DNA of 64,000 bases. It comes from Reinekea marina (lineage in GTDB: Bacteria > Pseudomonadota > Gammaproteobacteria > Pseudomonadales > Natronospirillaceae). How positions within the stretch are numbered: the first letter of the stretch is position 1; each line of letters starts with the position of its first letter. The stretch spans positions 3,447,272 to 3,511,271 of the forward strand of contig NZ_JAUFQI010000001.1 in the NCBI RefSeq assembly GCF_030409715.1, given 5' to 3'. A model generated the notes under the pieces. It was not told where the DNA came from and searched no databases. It saw only the letters and a program-made list of their open reading frames with translations. The position numbers and the translations under genes were made by a program. Of this stretch, positions 46,121-53,786 are shown one piece after another.

Positions 46121-47095
46121 ATGCGTAACCGCCCTGACAGCAAATCATTGACGATGACGCCTGATGGCTCGTTGAATCACTTAGAAGTTGAATGCTCACT
46201 GTTATCTCAACAGGACCCATTACTGGGTGCAGAAAATCTCACTGGGGCTCAATTGGCCTCTAGCCTTGCGTTACAGCAACTTATCACACATTTTATCGTG
46301 GATCGCTCATTGAATATTCGCCGATTTTTGGACGAATTCAGCGATAAAAATGCGCAACATAACGATATTCTCGATTGCTTCAGCCGCCGACTCGCCAGTG
46401 TGATTCATACCGCCAAAGCAGGTCAACGGTGGCCATCAAAAGCCAATACAGATTTAACAGCGTTGATGCACTATTGGCAACATACCGACACCATCGTTAT
46501 TTCTGGTGGCTTAACAACGGGTTTATTTGGTCAATATTTAGCCTCTCGTATTGAAGCATTGCTTCCTGAAGTTACCGTATTGAGCTCGCCTTGGGCCGGT
46601 CAAACGGCGTTAATTGGCTTAGCCCAAACCGTAAAAAGCGCTACGGATTTACTGGTGATTGATTTCGGAGCTACAGGCATTAAACGAGCGGTGGCGTCTA
46701 ATTATGGTAATCGCCTAAAAGAACTAACAGAATTTTCTACGGCTTCCTTTACTGACGCGCATGGCCACATTGGTAAACAGGGAGTATTAGAGGTTTTGAG
46801 GCAGACACGCCGTGAGTTATCGTCGCCGTTACCCGTAGCCATTAGTTTAGCTTGCTACCTAAACGAAGGTCATCCATTTCAATATAAATCTGGCATTTAC
46901 TATCAATTGGAAGCTGATTGCGAAAACCTAACGAAGGCTTTAAACGATGATTGGCTGCCCAGTTGTGGGTTAGGCTCGCTTGCATTGCTAGAACATGACA
47001 GTTCAGCAGCGGGGCTAGCCTTTCGGTTCAATCAACCGGCAATGATGATTACATTGGGTACCGGTTTGGGCTCCGGGCCTTGCCCGTTAGCCTAA
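46121..47095 (+). CDS. Predicted ASKHA-superfamily (actin-fold) kinase-like protein
   Basis: 324 aa. The C-terminal half shows actin-fold ATPase elements: VIDFGATGIKRAVA as the phosphate-1 loop and MMITLGTGLGSGP as the phosphate-2 loop. The N-terminal half has TIVISGGLTTGLFG, which may be a second nucleotide-sugar-type loop. The order of the elements is unusual for a sugar kinase because the phosphate-1 loop lies near residue 187 rather than the N-terminus. I do not recognise a specific family or substrate. It stands alone, divergent from the SRPBCC gene. Confidence 0.65.
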   Translation: MRNRPDSKSLTMTPDGSLNHLEVECSLLSQQDPLLGAENLTGAQLASSLALQQLITHFIVDRSLNIRRFLDEFSDKNAQHNDILDCFSRRLASVIHTAKAGQRWPSKANTDLTALMHYWQHTDTIVISGGLTTGLFGQYLASRIEALLPEVTVLSSPWAGQTALIGLAQTVKSATDLLVIDFGATGIKRAVASNYGNRLKELTEFSTASFTDAHGHIGKQGVLEVLRQTRRELSSPLPVAISLACYLNEGHPFQYKSGIYYQLEADCENLTKALNDDWLPSCGLGSLALLEHDSSAAGLAFRFNQPAMMITLGTGLGSGPCPLA

Positions 47096-47107
47096 TTAAT
47101 AGCCGAG

Positions 47108-47365
47108 TTATACAAACCTAACGGCAAACCCATCGGCCTCAACGCGTTCAACAACAATCGATACGCTCGTTAAAGTGCCCCTTTTAAGCATTTTCGTCTG
47201 AAACATAGTCCCTACTTTTACTTCAGCTAAGGGCTCGGCGGGTCTTAGATAGGCTCCGGTACTGGAGATATTAATACATGAACAAACCAATGGCTGGTTG
47301 TCTTGTGTGACCAATGTCAGTGGTATTTCCAGCTGTCCACATCTTGGCGCTCTCGATTCTGTCAC
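47108..47365 (-). CDS. PilZ domain protein
   Basis: An 85-aa single PilZ domain. The NISSTGAYL segment matches the second c-di-GMP-binding motif (D/NxSxxG). The N-terminal RxxxR motif is poorly preserved (RAPRCGQ), so binding is uncertain. It sits beside a GGDEF-EAL gene, consistent with a c-di-GMP context. Confidence 0.78.
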   Translation of the reverse strand: MTESRAPRCGQLEIPLTLVTQDNQPLVCSCINISSTGAYLRPAEPLAEVKVGTMFQTKMLKRGTLTSVSIVVERVEADGFAVRFV

Positions 47366-47502
47366 TTAACTCACCCTGTTTTAGTGTCGTTTTTTTGACT
47401 ACAGTATCACGCTATTTTTAAAGCTTGTACCCCAAAGCCTTCTGTGGCCTTGCTCTTTATTTAATCGTTTTTTAACACAGTTAAAAACTTTAGCACGAAA
47501 AA

Positions 47503-47530
47503 GTGACAGATACGCTGACTCAGCTATACT
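47503..47530 (+). promoter_or_regulatory. Candidate sigma-70 promoter
   Basis: GTGACA (47503-47508) and TATACT (47525-47530) are separated by 16 bp, each one base from consensus, about 50 bp upstream of the GGDEF-EAL gene. Confidence 0.45.
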
Positions 47531-47578
47531 AAATCGAATGAAACTAACTATTCTCCTACCGAAGATTAACTGGCAACT

Positions 47579-50191
47579 ATGACATTTATTCTCACCATTA
47601 TCGCATCTGTCTGTTTAGTTGCTATTTTACTGCTTCCATCAGTCTGGATTAACCTCTTACTCACAATGCTCGGTGTGGCAAGTTTAATCTATGTAGTGCA
47701 AAAATCGCCCAAAATGCTATTGCCCGGGTTTGCGTTGATAATGGCATTGATCGTGGTTCCGGTAACTAAATGGTACCTACCGGCACTGTTAAAACAGTCT
47801 ACTTCGGTTTTAGAAAGCAAAATTGAAACAGAATTCGATGTTATCGAGAGTACTCTGCAGCAATTTTTCTTCAACAACTCTGCCGCTCTCGATTCTTTGA
47901 ATCTGTTAATCGCCAATGAAGAAGTACTGACGGACCGAGTTTTTCAAAACTGGATGAAACAGCTGCTGCCTGATTACCGCAACAACTACTTAAATATTGC
48001 CATCAGTGAAGATCTTATTGCGAAACACGTTTACCCAAAATCTGAAGCCAATTTAAAGGTACTCGCACGCAATTTAGGCGAAACTCCCAACATGGGGTTT
48101 GTATATCATGAGGTATTAAAAACCAATGTACCTGGCATCATCGGCCCGGTCGATTTAATACAAGGCGTGCCTGGAGTGATTCGAGTGGTACCAGTCGAAG
48201 GCAAACCAAATGTCATCATTTCTGGCGTCCTTTCTTTACAAAGCCTAAAAGAACAGCTGATTCCTCTCGTTTCGGAGTCCAGTAAGCTATCTATTGCCGT
48301 CACCGGTTATGCAGACCCTTATTACCTAGTTAACCAAGCAGAACCTCAAAAGAGCATCCTAAAACGAGTTGAGTATCAGGATATTAAAGTAGATATCTAT
48401 ATTCAATCTGATTTACTGCAATCGACGATCACTCGAACGCGATGGACCTCTTATGCGGTGTCTTTTTTAGCTTGGCTGCTATTAACGTCTAGCTTCACAT
48501 GGCAAAGGCATTCTATTCGCTTAAGAGACCAACAACGCAGCGCCATTTTAGAAAACAAAAACGCCTTAATCGAAGCTCAGCGCCTAGGTCAACTGGGCTC
48601 TTGGCGGCAATCGGGCGATGACTCCTTCAAGCTGTCAGAACCGCTGCAAAGTTTAATTGGCGTGATGAAAGAAACAATTGCGCTCAAAGACTTAGATAGC
48701 TTGGTTCATCCGAGTGAACACAAAAAGGTTCAGACTGCATTTGAGGAACTCTCCTCCGGGAAACTCACCAGAATCACGACTCAGCATCGCCTTAGAGTTG
48801 GCGAACGCTATCGCTGGTTTGAACACCGAATCGCACGCTCTGAAGATGGTGAGTTAACTGGCATTGTGCGCGATATTCAAACGATTAAAGAGCAAGAAAA
48901 GCAAGTGGCAAAGCTTGAAGCATTTGACCCGCTGACAGGTGCATCTAATCGTCGACACTTTCACCAGCTCGTGTCACAAAACATCGCCCTGTGTGATCGT
49001 CGTAATACCACTCTTGGTTTAATGCTGATCAACATTGATGACTTTCGATCCGTCAATGAAAAATACAATCAAGCCGTTGGTGATGAGCTGCTAAAACTAA
49101 TCGCCAGCCGATTAACCACCATTTGTCGCAAAACAGATTTTATTTCTAGATTAGGTGGTGACACATTTGCAGTAGCACTTGTCGATGTCGGCACAGCAAG
49201 CCAGTCGGTTATCGCGGTTGAAAATATCCTTCGAAAGTTAAAAATGCCTTATCGATTAAATAATGAAGAGGTATTTCCGCAACTTACCTGTGGTGTGGCT
49301 CTATACCCAGACGATGGGCTAGATTTTGAACATCTGTTACAGCGGTGTGAACAAACATTATCGATCGCTAAAACTAATAAACGCGGACACTATTCATTTT
49401 ATTCAGCCGAGTTGGATTCTCAAACGAACCGCCGGCAGCGAATTTTGGCTAGCCTTCCAAGCGCTCTGAAGAATGATCACTTTTACATTGTCTTTCAACC
49501 TCGGGTCAGCAGTACTGGGGATCACTCATCACTGAGCATGGAGGCGCTGGTACGCTGGCAAGACCCTGAGCTAGGGTTTGTCTCACCTGGCGAGTTTATT
49601 CCGATTGCCGAAGGTACCAGCCTAATAGCCGATATTGGTACTTGGCTCATGAACGCGGCTTTTTCAGCACTACATCAATATAAAGATCAGCTACCCAGAG
49701 GATTATCGATATCCATCAACCTATCTCCTCGCCAGTTAGAAGACACTACCTTAGTAAGCAAGGTAAAACAGGCACTCGATAAGTTCGATATTGACCCTAA
49801 TTGTATAGAGTTAGAAGTTACCGAGCATTCAATCGCGGTCGAGTCTGATATCGTGTTGAGCAATATGAAGGAACTTAATGACTTAGGGTTTAAGTTCGCC
49901 CTTGACGATTTTGGTACCGGTTATTCTAATTTAAGTATGTTGCAATCTTTACCGCTACACGTTCTTAAAATCGATATGAGCTTCATTCGAAACATTGGCT
50001 TTAGTGATAAGTCGAATGAGTTGGTACGAGCCATTATTGATTTGGGCCACACCTTAGGGCTACATACGGTTGCAGAGGGTGTTGAGACCATTGAGCAAGT
50101 CTCTTATCTAGAAAAGTTAGGGTGCGAAGAGCTCCAAGGTTTCTACTTTTATAAACCAGCCCTTGAAGATCTCATCAACAGGTTAGCGTGA
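47579..50191 (+). CDS. Membrane sensor with PAS, GGDEF and EAL domains
   Basis: 870 aa. Membrane helices (about 1-65) are followed by an extracytoplasmic sensor (about 70-295) and another helix (about 297-317). A PAS-like region (330-440), GGDEF (about 445-605) and EAL (about 625-865) follow. The cyclase signature is GGDTF, a conservative change that may retain activity. The EAL domain has EALVRW, the VTEHSI glutamate, LDDFGTGYSNL and EGVET and appears intact. It is a bifunctional or phosphodiesterase c-di-GMP enzyme. The 3' end overlaps the EamA remnant by 9 bp. Confidence 0.9.
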   Translation: MTFILTIIASVCLVAILLLPSVWINLLLTMLGVASLIYVVQKSPKMLLPGFALIMALIVVPVTKWYLPALLKQSTSVLESKIETEFDVIESTLQQFFFNNSAALDSLNLLIANEEVLTDRVFQNWMKQLLPDYRNNYLNIAISEDLIAKHVYPKSEANLKVLARNLGETPNMGFVYHEVLKTNVPGIIGPVDLIQGVPGVIRVVPVEGKPNVIISGVLSLQSLKEQLIPLVSESSKLSIAVTGYADPYYLVNQAEPQKSILKRVEYQDIKVDIYIQSDLLQSTITRTRWTSYAVSFLAWLLLTSSFTWQRHSIRLRDQQRSAILENKNALIEAQRLGQLGSWRQSGDDSFKLSEPLQSLIGVMKETIALKDLDSLVHPSEHKKVQTAFEELSSGKLTRITTQHRLRVGERYRWFEHRIARSEDGELTGIVRDIQTIKEQEKQVAKLEAFDPLTGASNRRHFHQLVSQNIALCDRRNTTLGLMLINIDDFRSVNEKYNQAVGDELLKLIASRLTTICRKTDFISRLGGDTFAVALVDVGTASQSVIAVENILRKLKMPYRLNNEEVFPQLTCGVALYPDDGLDFEHLLQRCEQTLSIAKTNKRGHYSFYSAELDSQTNRRQRILASLPSALKNDHFYIVFQPRVSSTGDHSSLSMEALVRWQDPELGFVSPGEFIPIAEGTSLIADIGTWLMNAAFSALHQYKDQLPRGLSISINLSPRQLEDTTLVSKVKQALDKFDIDPNCIELEVTEHSIAVESDIVLSNMKELNDLGFKFALDDFGTGYSNLSMLQSLPLHVLKIDMSFIRNIGFSDKSNELVRAIIDLGHTLGLHTVAEGVETIEQVSYLEKLGCEELQGFYFYKPALEDLINRLA

Positions 50192-51086
50192 TGCCGTTTT
50201 ATTCAACAGCAGTGTAGCGGCAACACCTGCACTGACCAATGCAATGCCCATCCATTGTATTGGGCTTATTGTCGCGTTTAACACCACCATGCTTAAAATT
50301 GCGTTAAACAAAGGCGCAGTCGTGATCATTAAACCTGCAATAGTTGCGTTTGATCTGTTAACGGCCGATATCCAACAAAAGTAAGACACCAATGAAGGGA
50401 ACAGGGCTACAAACAGAACAGCCCAATATTGATCCTTAGCCGGAACAATGAATGCGCCTTCTCGAACCATATCAAATACCCAAAACGGAACAATAAAGAG
50501 CGTTCCAACACCCATAAAAAATGTCAATAAAGCCACTGAACTGATACCAATGGGTGACAGCTTTTTCAATAATACGGTATAGAAAGACCAACTGAGCATG
50601 GCGACCACAAGCAGCAATTCACCGACTCCAGTACCAGATTCTCTTAAAACTGACCAGTCTCCCTGCGTAACAACGACAAGTGCGCCAAAAACCGCCAGTG
50701 TAAAAGTAATCCACTGGATAAGTGATTGTTTAGCGCCACCAAATATACTCGACACAATGGCAATAAATACTGGAAGCATAGCTAAAAAGGCCCCTACATT
50801 AACGGGCTGGGTATATTCTAATGCCCTTATTGGAAGGTGTTGTACAGGGTAACACTTAAAATGGACAACCCAACCAATGGCCAAAAATTCGCTTTCCAGT
50901 TTTTTTGGGCGAGGAGTTTTGGCAAACCGAATGGCAGTAAAATTAAAAAGCGGTAATCCAACGAAACTGTGAAAGGGTAAAAGCCGGTAATGTTGCCACT
51001 ACCATCTTTCCTACAATTGCATTGGCCGCCCAAAAAAAGCTGGCGGTCGAAGCGAGCACTACTGCAATTACTGTTTGATTTGCCAT
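50183..51086 (-). pseudogene. EamA/DMT-family transporter with two frameshifts
   Basis: The ATG at 51086 opens MANQTVIAVVLASTASFFWAA but stops after RWITAF. The frame resumes as LILLPFGLPKLLAQKNW if one T is restored in the run near 50945-50949. It stops again after TLYNTFQ and continues as ALEYTQPVNVGAFLAMLP if one base is restored near 50825-50831. The joined product is about 300 aa with ten helices, a normal EamA drug/metabolite exporter. Both lesions are single-base losses, so decay or sequencing error are both possible. Confidence 0.82.
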
Positions 51087-51102
51087 TGTTTCTCACTAAA
51101 AA

Positions 51103-51126
51103 AAAAGCGACCCTAGGGTCGCTTTT
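51103..51126 (-). terminator. Orphan rho-independent terminator
   Basis: A 24-bp perfect palindrome (core AGCGACCCTAGGGTCGCT) is followed on the minus strand by nine Ts. No complete minus-strand gene ends here; it follows the 51149-51250 gene fragment. Confidence 0.8.
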
Positions 51127-51148
51127 AACTTAAACCAATGGTTATTAA

Positions 51149-51250
51149 CGAAGTGCTTTTCGTGCCTGCTTAATGGTACGAAGTTGGCCAACAGCTCTTG
51201 CTAACTGAGAATCACCTTCAGCATGCTTTGGCTTTTGTCGCTAAAGAATA
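51149..51250 (-). pseudogene. C-terminal fragment of an unidentified gene
   Basis: The minus-strand frame ending in ARAVGQLRTIKQARKALR and TAA (51147-51149 region) sits about 20 bp before a strong terminator, as a real gene 3' end would. Upstream the frame is closed by a TAG near 51251 and has no start codon. It overlaps the 5' end of the truncated desulfhydrase. I do not recognise the family. Confidence 0.4.
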
Positions 51251-51889
51251 TGGTCTTCCTTCTGTTGGCATTGTCCAAGGTTATCCCGATCAAGAACTCA
51301 CCCCACGTTAAAAGATTGTCAACGCTGGGGCATGGTGTTGCATTGGGTCAATAAAGTTGAGTTCCAAAAACGCTACGAACCCGAGTTTTGGCTTAAATGG
51401 CAAGAAAAGTACCCCAACAGTGAAGTCGTTCTTGAGGGCGGTTGGAGCGAGTCCTCTATTAAAGGCAGTCAGCAATGGTGGAGTGGAATCCCATCAGACA
51501 CTGATTTAGTTGTTACGGCTGTTGGCTCAGGTACCACGTTGGCCGGGTTAGCATTGGCTGCACCAAAGCACGTGAAGGTCGTCGGAATCCCCGTTTTCCA
51601 AGATCCAGATAATTATTCCGCTCTAAAACAAAAAATGATTCAAGCAGGAGTGTCTCAAGACCAATATGAACTTTGGTCAGGTTTTGCTGGGAAAAAATTT
51701 GGCAAACCGAGTTTGGAACAAGCCGAGTTTTCTAAAACTTTTTATAAAGATAACCGAATAAAACTCGATACGGTTTATAATTCAAAAGTGTTTCACGCAG
51801 TTCAAACAAAGTTAGATCAAGACAAATCATTGCTAAGTCAGCAAATAGCCGTTTTGCATACCGGCGGATTACAAGGGAACCGAAAATAA
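51208..51889 (+). pseudogene. Truncated and frameshifted D-cysteine desulfhydrase / ACC deaminase homologue
   Basis: Homology starts abruptly at NHLQHALAFVAKEYGL, so about 70 N-terminal residues including the PLP lysine are missing. The frame runs to DQELTP, then hits TAA; restoring one A near 51308 gives TLKDCQRWGMVLHW and continues to the stop at 51889. The remainder (VTAVGSGTTLAGLA, the PLP phosphate-binding glycine loop) is typical. Loss of the PLP lysine makes it non-functional whatever the frameshift status. Confidence 0.75.
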
Positions 51890-51927
51890 CTGTGTTACAC
51901 TACCCTTTTTAGTTACACAAAAAGATC

Positions 51928-52788
51928 ATGGCAAAAATAAACTGGTTCCCCGGCCATATGGCCAAAGCAAAGCGTCAAATTAGTGAGATTATTCCTAAAA
52001 TAGACGTTGTTATTGAAGTGTTAGACGCACGAATCCCTCTTTCTAGTATGAATCCGGTACTTACTAAAGTACGTCGAGATAAACCAGTTTTGCGCCTACT
52101 CAGCAAAAGTGATTTAGCCGATCCGACCGTTACCGAAAAATGGCAGCGGTTTTATGAGCAAGAAAAAAACATCATCGTACTGCCCATAGTGATGCAAGAT
52201 AAAAAACAGTTGGCTCGTATTCCTAATTTATGTCGAAAACTAGCCCCTTTTAGAGGCGGAATCGGAAAGCCTGTGCGCAGTGTCGTGGTTGGCATCCCGA
52301 ACGTTGGGAAATCTACCCTGATTAATGGGTTGGCGGGCAAAAAAGTAGCCCGAGTGGGTGATGAACCCGCTGTCACGAGAGCTCAGCAACGCATTCAGAT
52401 TGCCAATGACTTTACGTTAATGGATACGCCCGGAATTATGTGGCCATCGCCAGAGAGTGAGTTAGGCGGGTACCGTTTAGCAGCTTCTGGGGCCATTAGA
52501 GACACGGCGGTTGAATATGAAGATATTGCTCTGTTTGCGATCGATTATTTAGCTCAACGTTACCCTGAAGCGTTAAAGCAACGCTATAAGTTAGATACGA
52601 TTGCTGAAACGGCAATGGAATGTATGGAAGCGATCGCAAAGCATCGAGCGTGTGTGAAGGGCGGCAGTGTAGATTGGCATAAAGTGAGTGAAATTGTACT
52701 GAAAGATTTGCGAAATGGATCTTTAGGTAGAATTAGTTTAGAGGAGCCCGATAATGAAATTTTATATCGGGATCTGCTAGAGCATTAA
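51928..52788 (+). CDS. Ribosome biogenesis GTPase (YlqF/RbgA family)
   Basis: 286 aa. It is a circularly permuted GTPase: G4 (LLSKSDLAD) precedes G1 (VGIPNVGKSTLINGL) and G3 (DTPGIMWP). The start MAKINWFPGHMAKAKRQI is diagnostic of YlqF. It takes part in late assembly of the large ribosomal subunit. Its stop overlaps the convergent deacetylase-like gene by 4 bp. Confidence 0.92.
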   Translation: MAKINWFPGHMAKAKRQISEIIPKIDVVIEVLDARIPLSSMNPVLTKVRRDKPVLRLLSKSDLADPTVTEKWQRFYEQEKNIIVLPIVMQDKKQLARIPNLCRKLAPFRGGIGKPVRSVVVGIPNVGKSTLINGLAGKKVARVGDEPAVTRAQQRIQIANDFTLMDTPGIMWPSPESELGGYRLAASGAIRDTAVEYEDIALFAIDYLAQRYPEALKQRYKLDTIAETAMECMEAIAKHRACVKGGSVDWHKVSEIVLKDLRNGSLGRISLEEPDNEILYRDLLEH

Positions 52789-53711
52789 TCCTCAAGTAAG
52801 GCTTGAATATGCAGTGATGCCGATTCAGCCAAGCTAGGCAGGTGATAACCCCCTTCCAGCATCGAAATAATGCGGTCGTCACAGTGTGTGGCCGCAAATT
52901 CTGTAATTTGTTTGGTTAGCCAATAGTAGTCTTCGTTTTGCCAGTTTAATTGTCCCATCGTGTCTAAAGTATGCGCATCAAAGCCAGCTGAAATAAAAAT
53001 CATATCGGGTTGATGTCGTTCTAACTCTGGCAACCATTGTGCTTCCCATGCATGTTTCATATCTCGAATATCAGAAAAAGCAACGAGAGGCGTTAATATC
53101 ATATGGGGGTGTTCACTTGCCCAATGGCTATTTGGGTAAAAAGGGTGTTGAAAGCTGGTGCAGACCATAACTTCGGGTTTGTCAGCGAATGCTTCAATGG
53201 TGCCGTTACACTGATGAACATCAAAATCTAAAATGGCGACTTTATTTATACCTTCTTGCTCAAGTGCATGTGCGACAGCGACAGCAATGTTGTTGAAAAA
53301 GCAAAACCCCATGGTGGCGGCCGGTTCAGCGTGATGGCCAGGTGGACGAATATTACAAAATGCCCGCTTATACTGCCCAGATAAAACACCATCGACCGCC
53401 TGAACACCTGCCCCCACGGCTAAATAGCTCGCATCGTAACTGTGCGGTCCCATAAGAGTATCGGGGTCGGCCTGAATGAGACCATGGCTTGGATTTATGC
53501 GCTCAAGTTGTTCAACATAGGTGGCGTGATGAATTTTGAGTACATGGTCACTGGTGCCCATTTTAGCTTGGTGTACTTTGAGCTGCTCGAAAAGCCCTTT
53601 ATCCTGCAGGCGCTGCATGATTGCTTTCGTTCGCAAGGGCGATTCAGGGTGGTCTTCACCCATGTCGTGTAATTCACAATCAGGATGGTAAATGAGCGCT
53701 GTCGGTATCAT
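52785..53711 (-). CDS. Histone deacetylase family hydrolase
   Basis: 308 aa with the arginase/deacetylase fold. Key residues are RPPGHHA (active-site His pair), ILDFDVHQCNGT (zinc Asp and His), ISAGFDAH (third zinc ligand Asp) and LEGGYHLPSL (catalytic Tyr). The usual VHHGNGT is changed to VHQCNGT but the metal ligands remain. Bacterial members deacetylate polyamines or acetylated lysine; the substrate is unknown. It may counter the neighbouring acyltransferase (inference). Confidence 0.9.
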   Translation of the reverse strand: MIPTALIYHPDCELHDMGEDHPESPLRTKAIMQRLQDKGLFEQLKVHQAKMGTSDHVLKIHHATYVEQLERINPSHGLIQADPDTLMGPHSYDASYLAVGAGVQAVDGVLSGQYKRAFCNIRPPGHHAEPAATMGFCFFNNIAVAVAHALEQEGINKVAILDFDVHQCNGTIEAFADKPEVMVCTSFQHPFYPNSHWASEHPHMILTPLVAFSDIRDMKHAWEAQWLPELERHQPDMIFISAGFDAHTLDTMGQLNWQNEDYYWLTKQITEFAATHCDDRIISMLEGGYHLPSLAESASLHIQALLED

Positions 53712-53786
53712 TTTTGATATAGGCCATTGTTTTTAAGGGCATTATACGTCTAGAGTAGGGCATCTGCATCACGACTTTGGTTGAAT

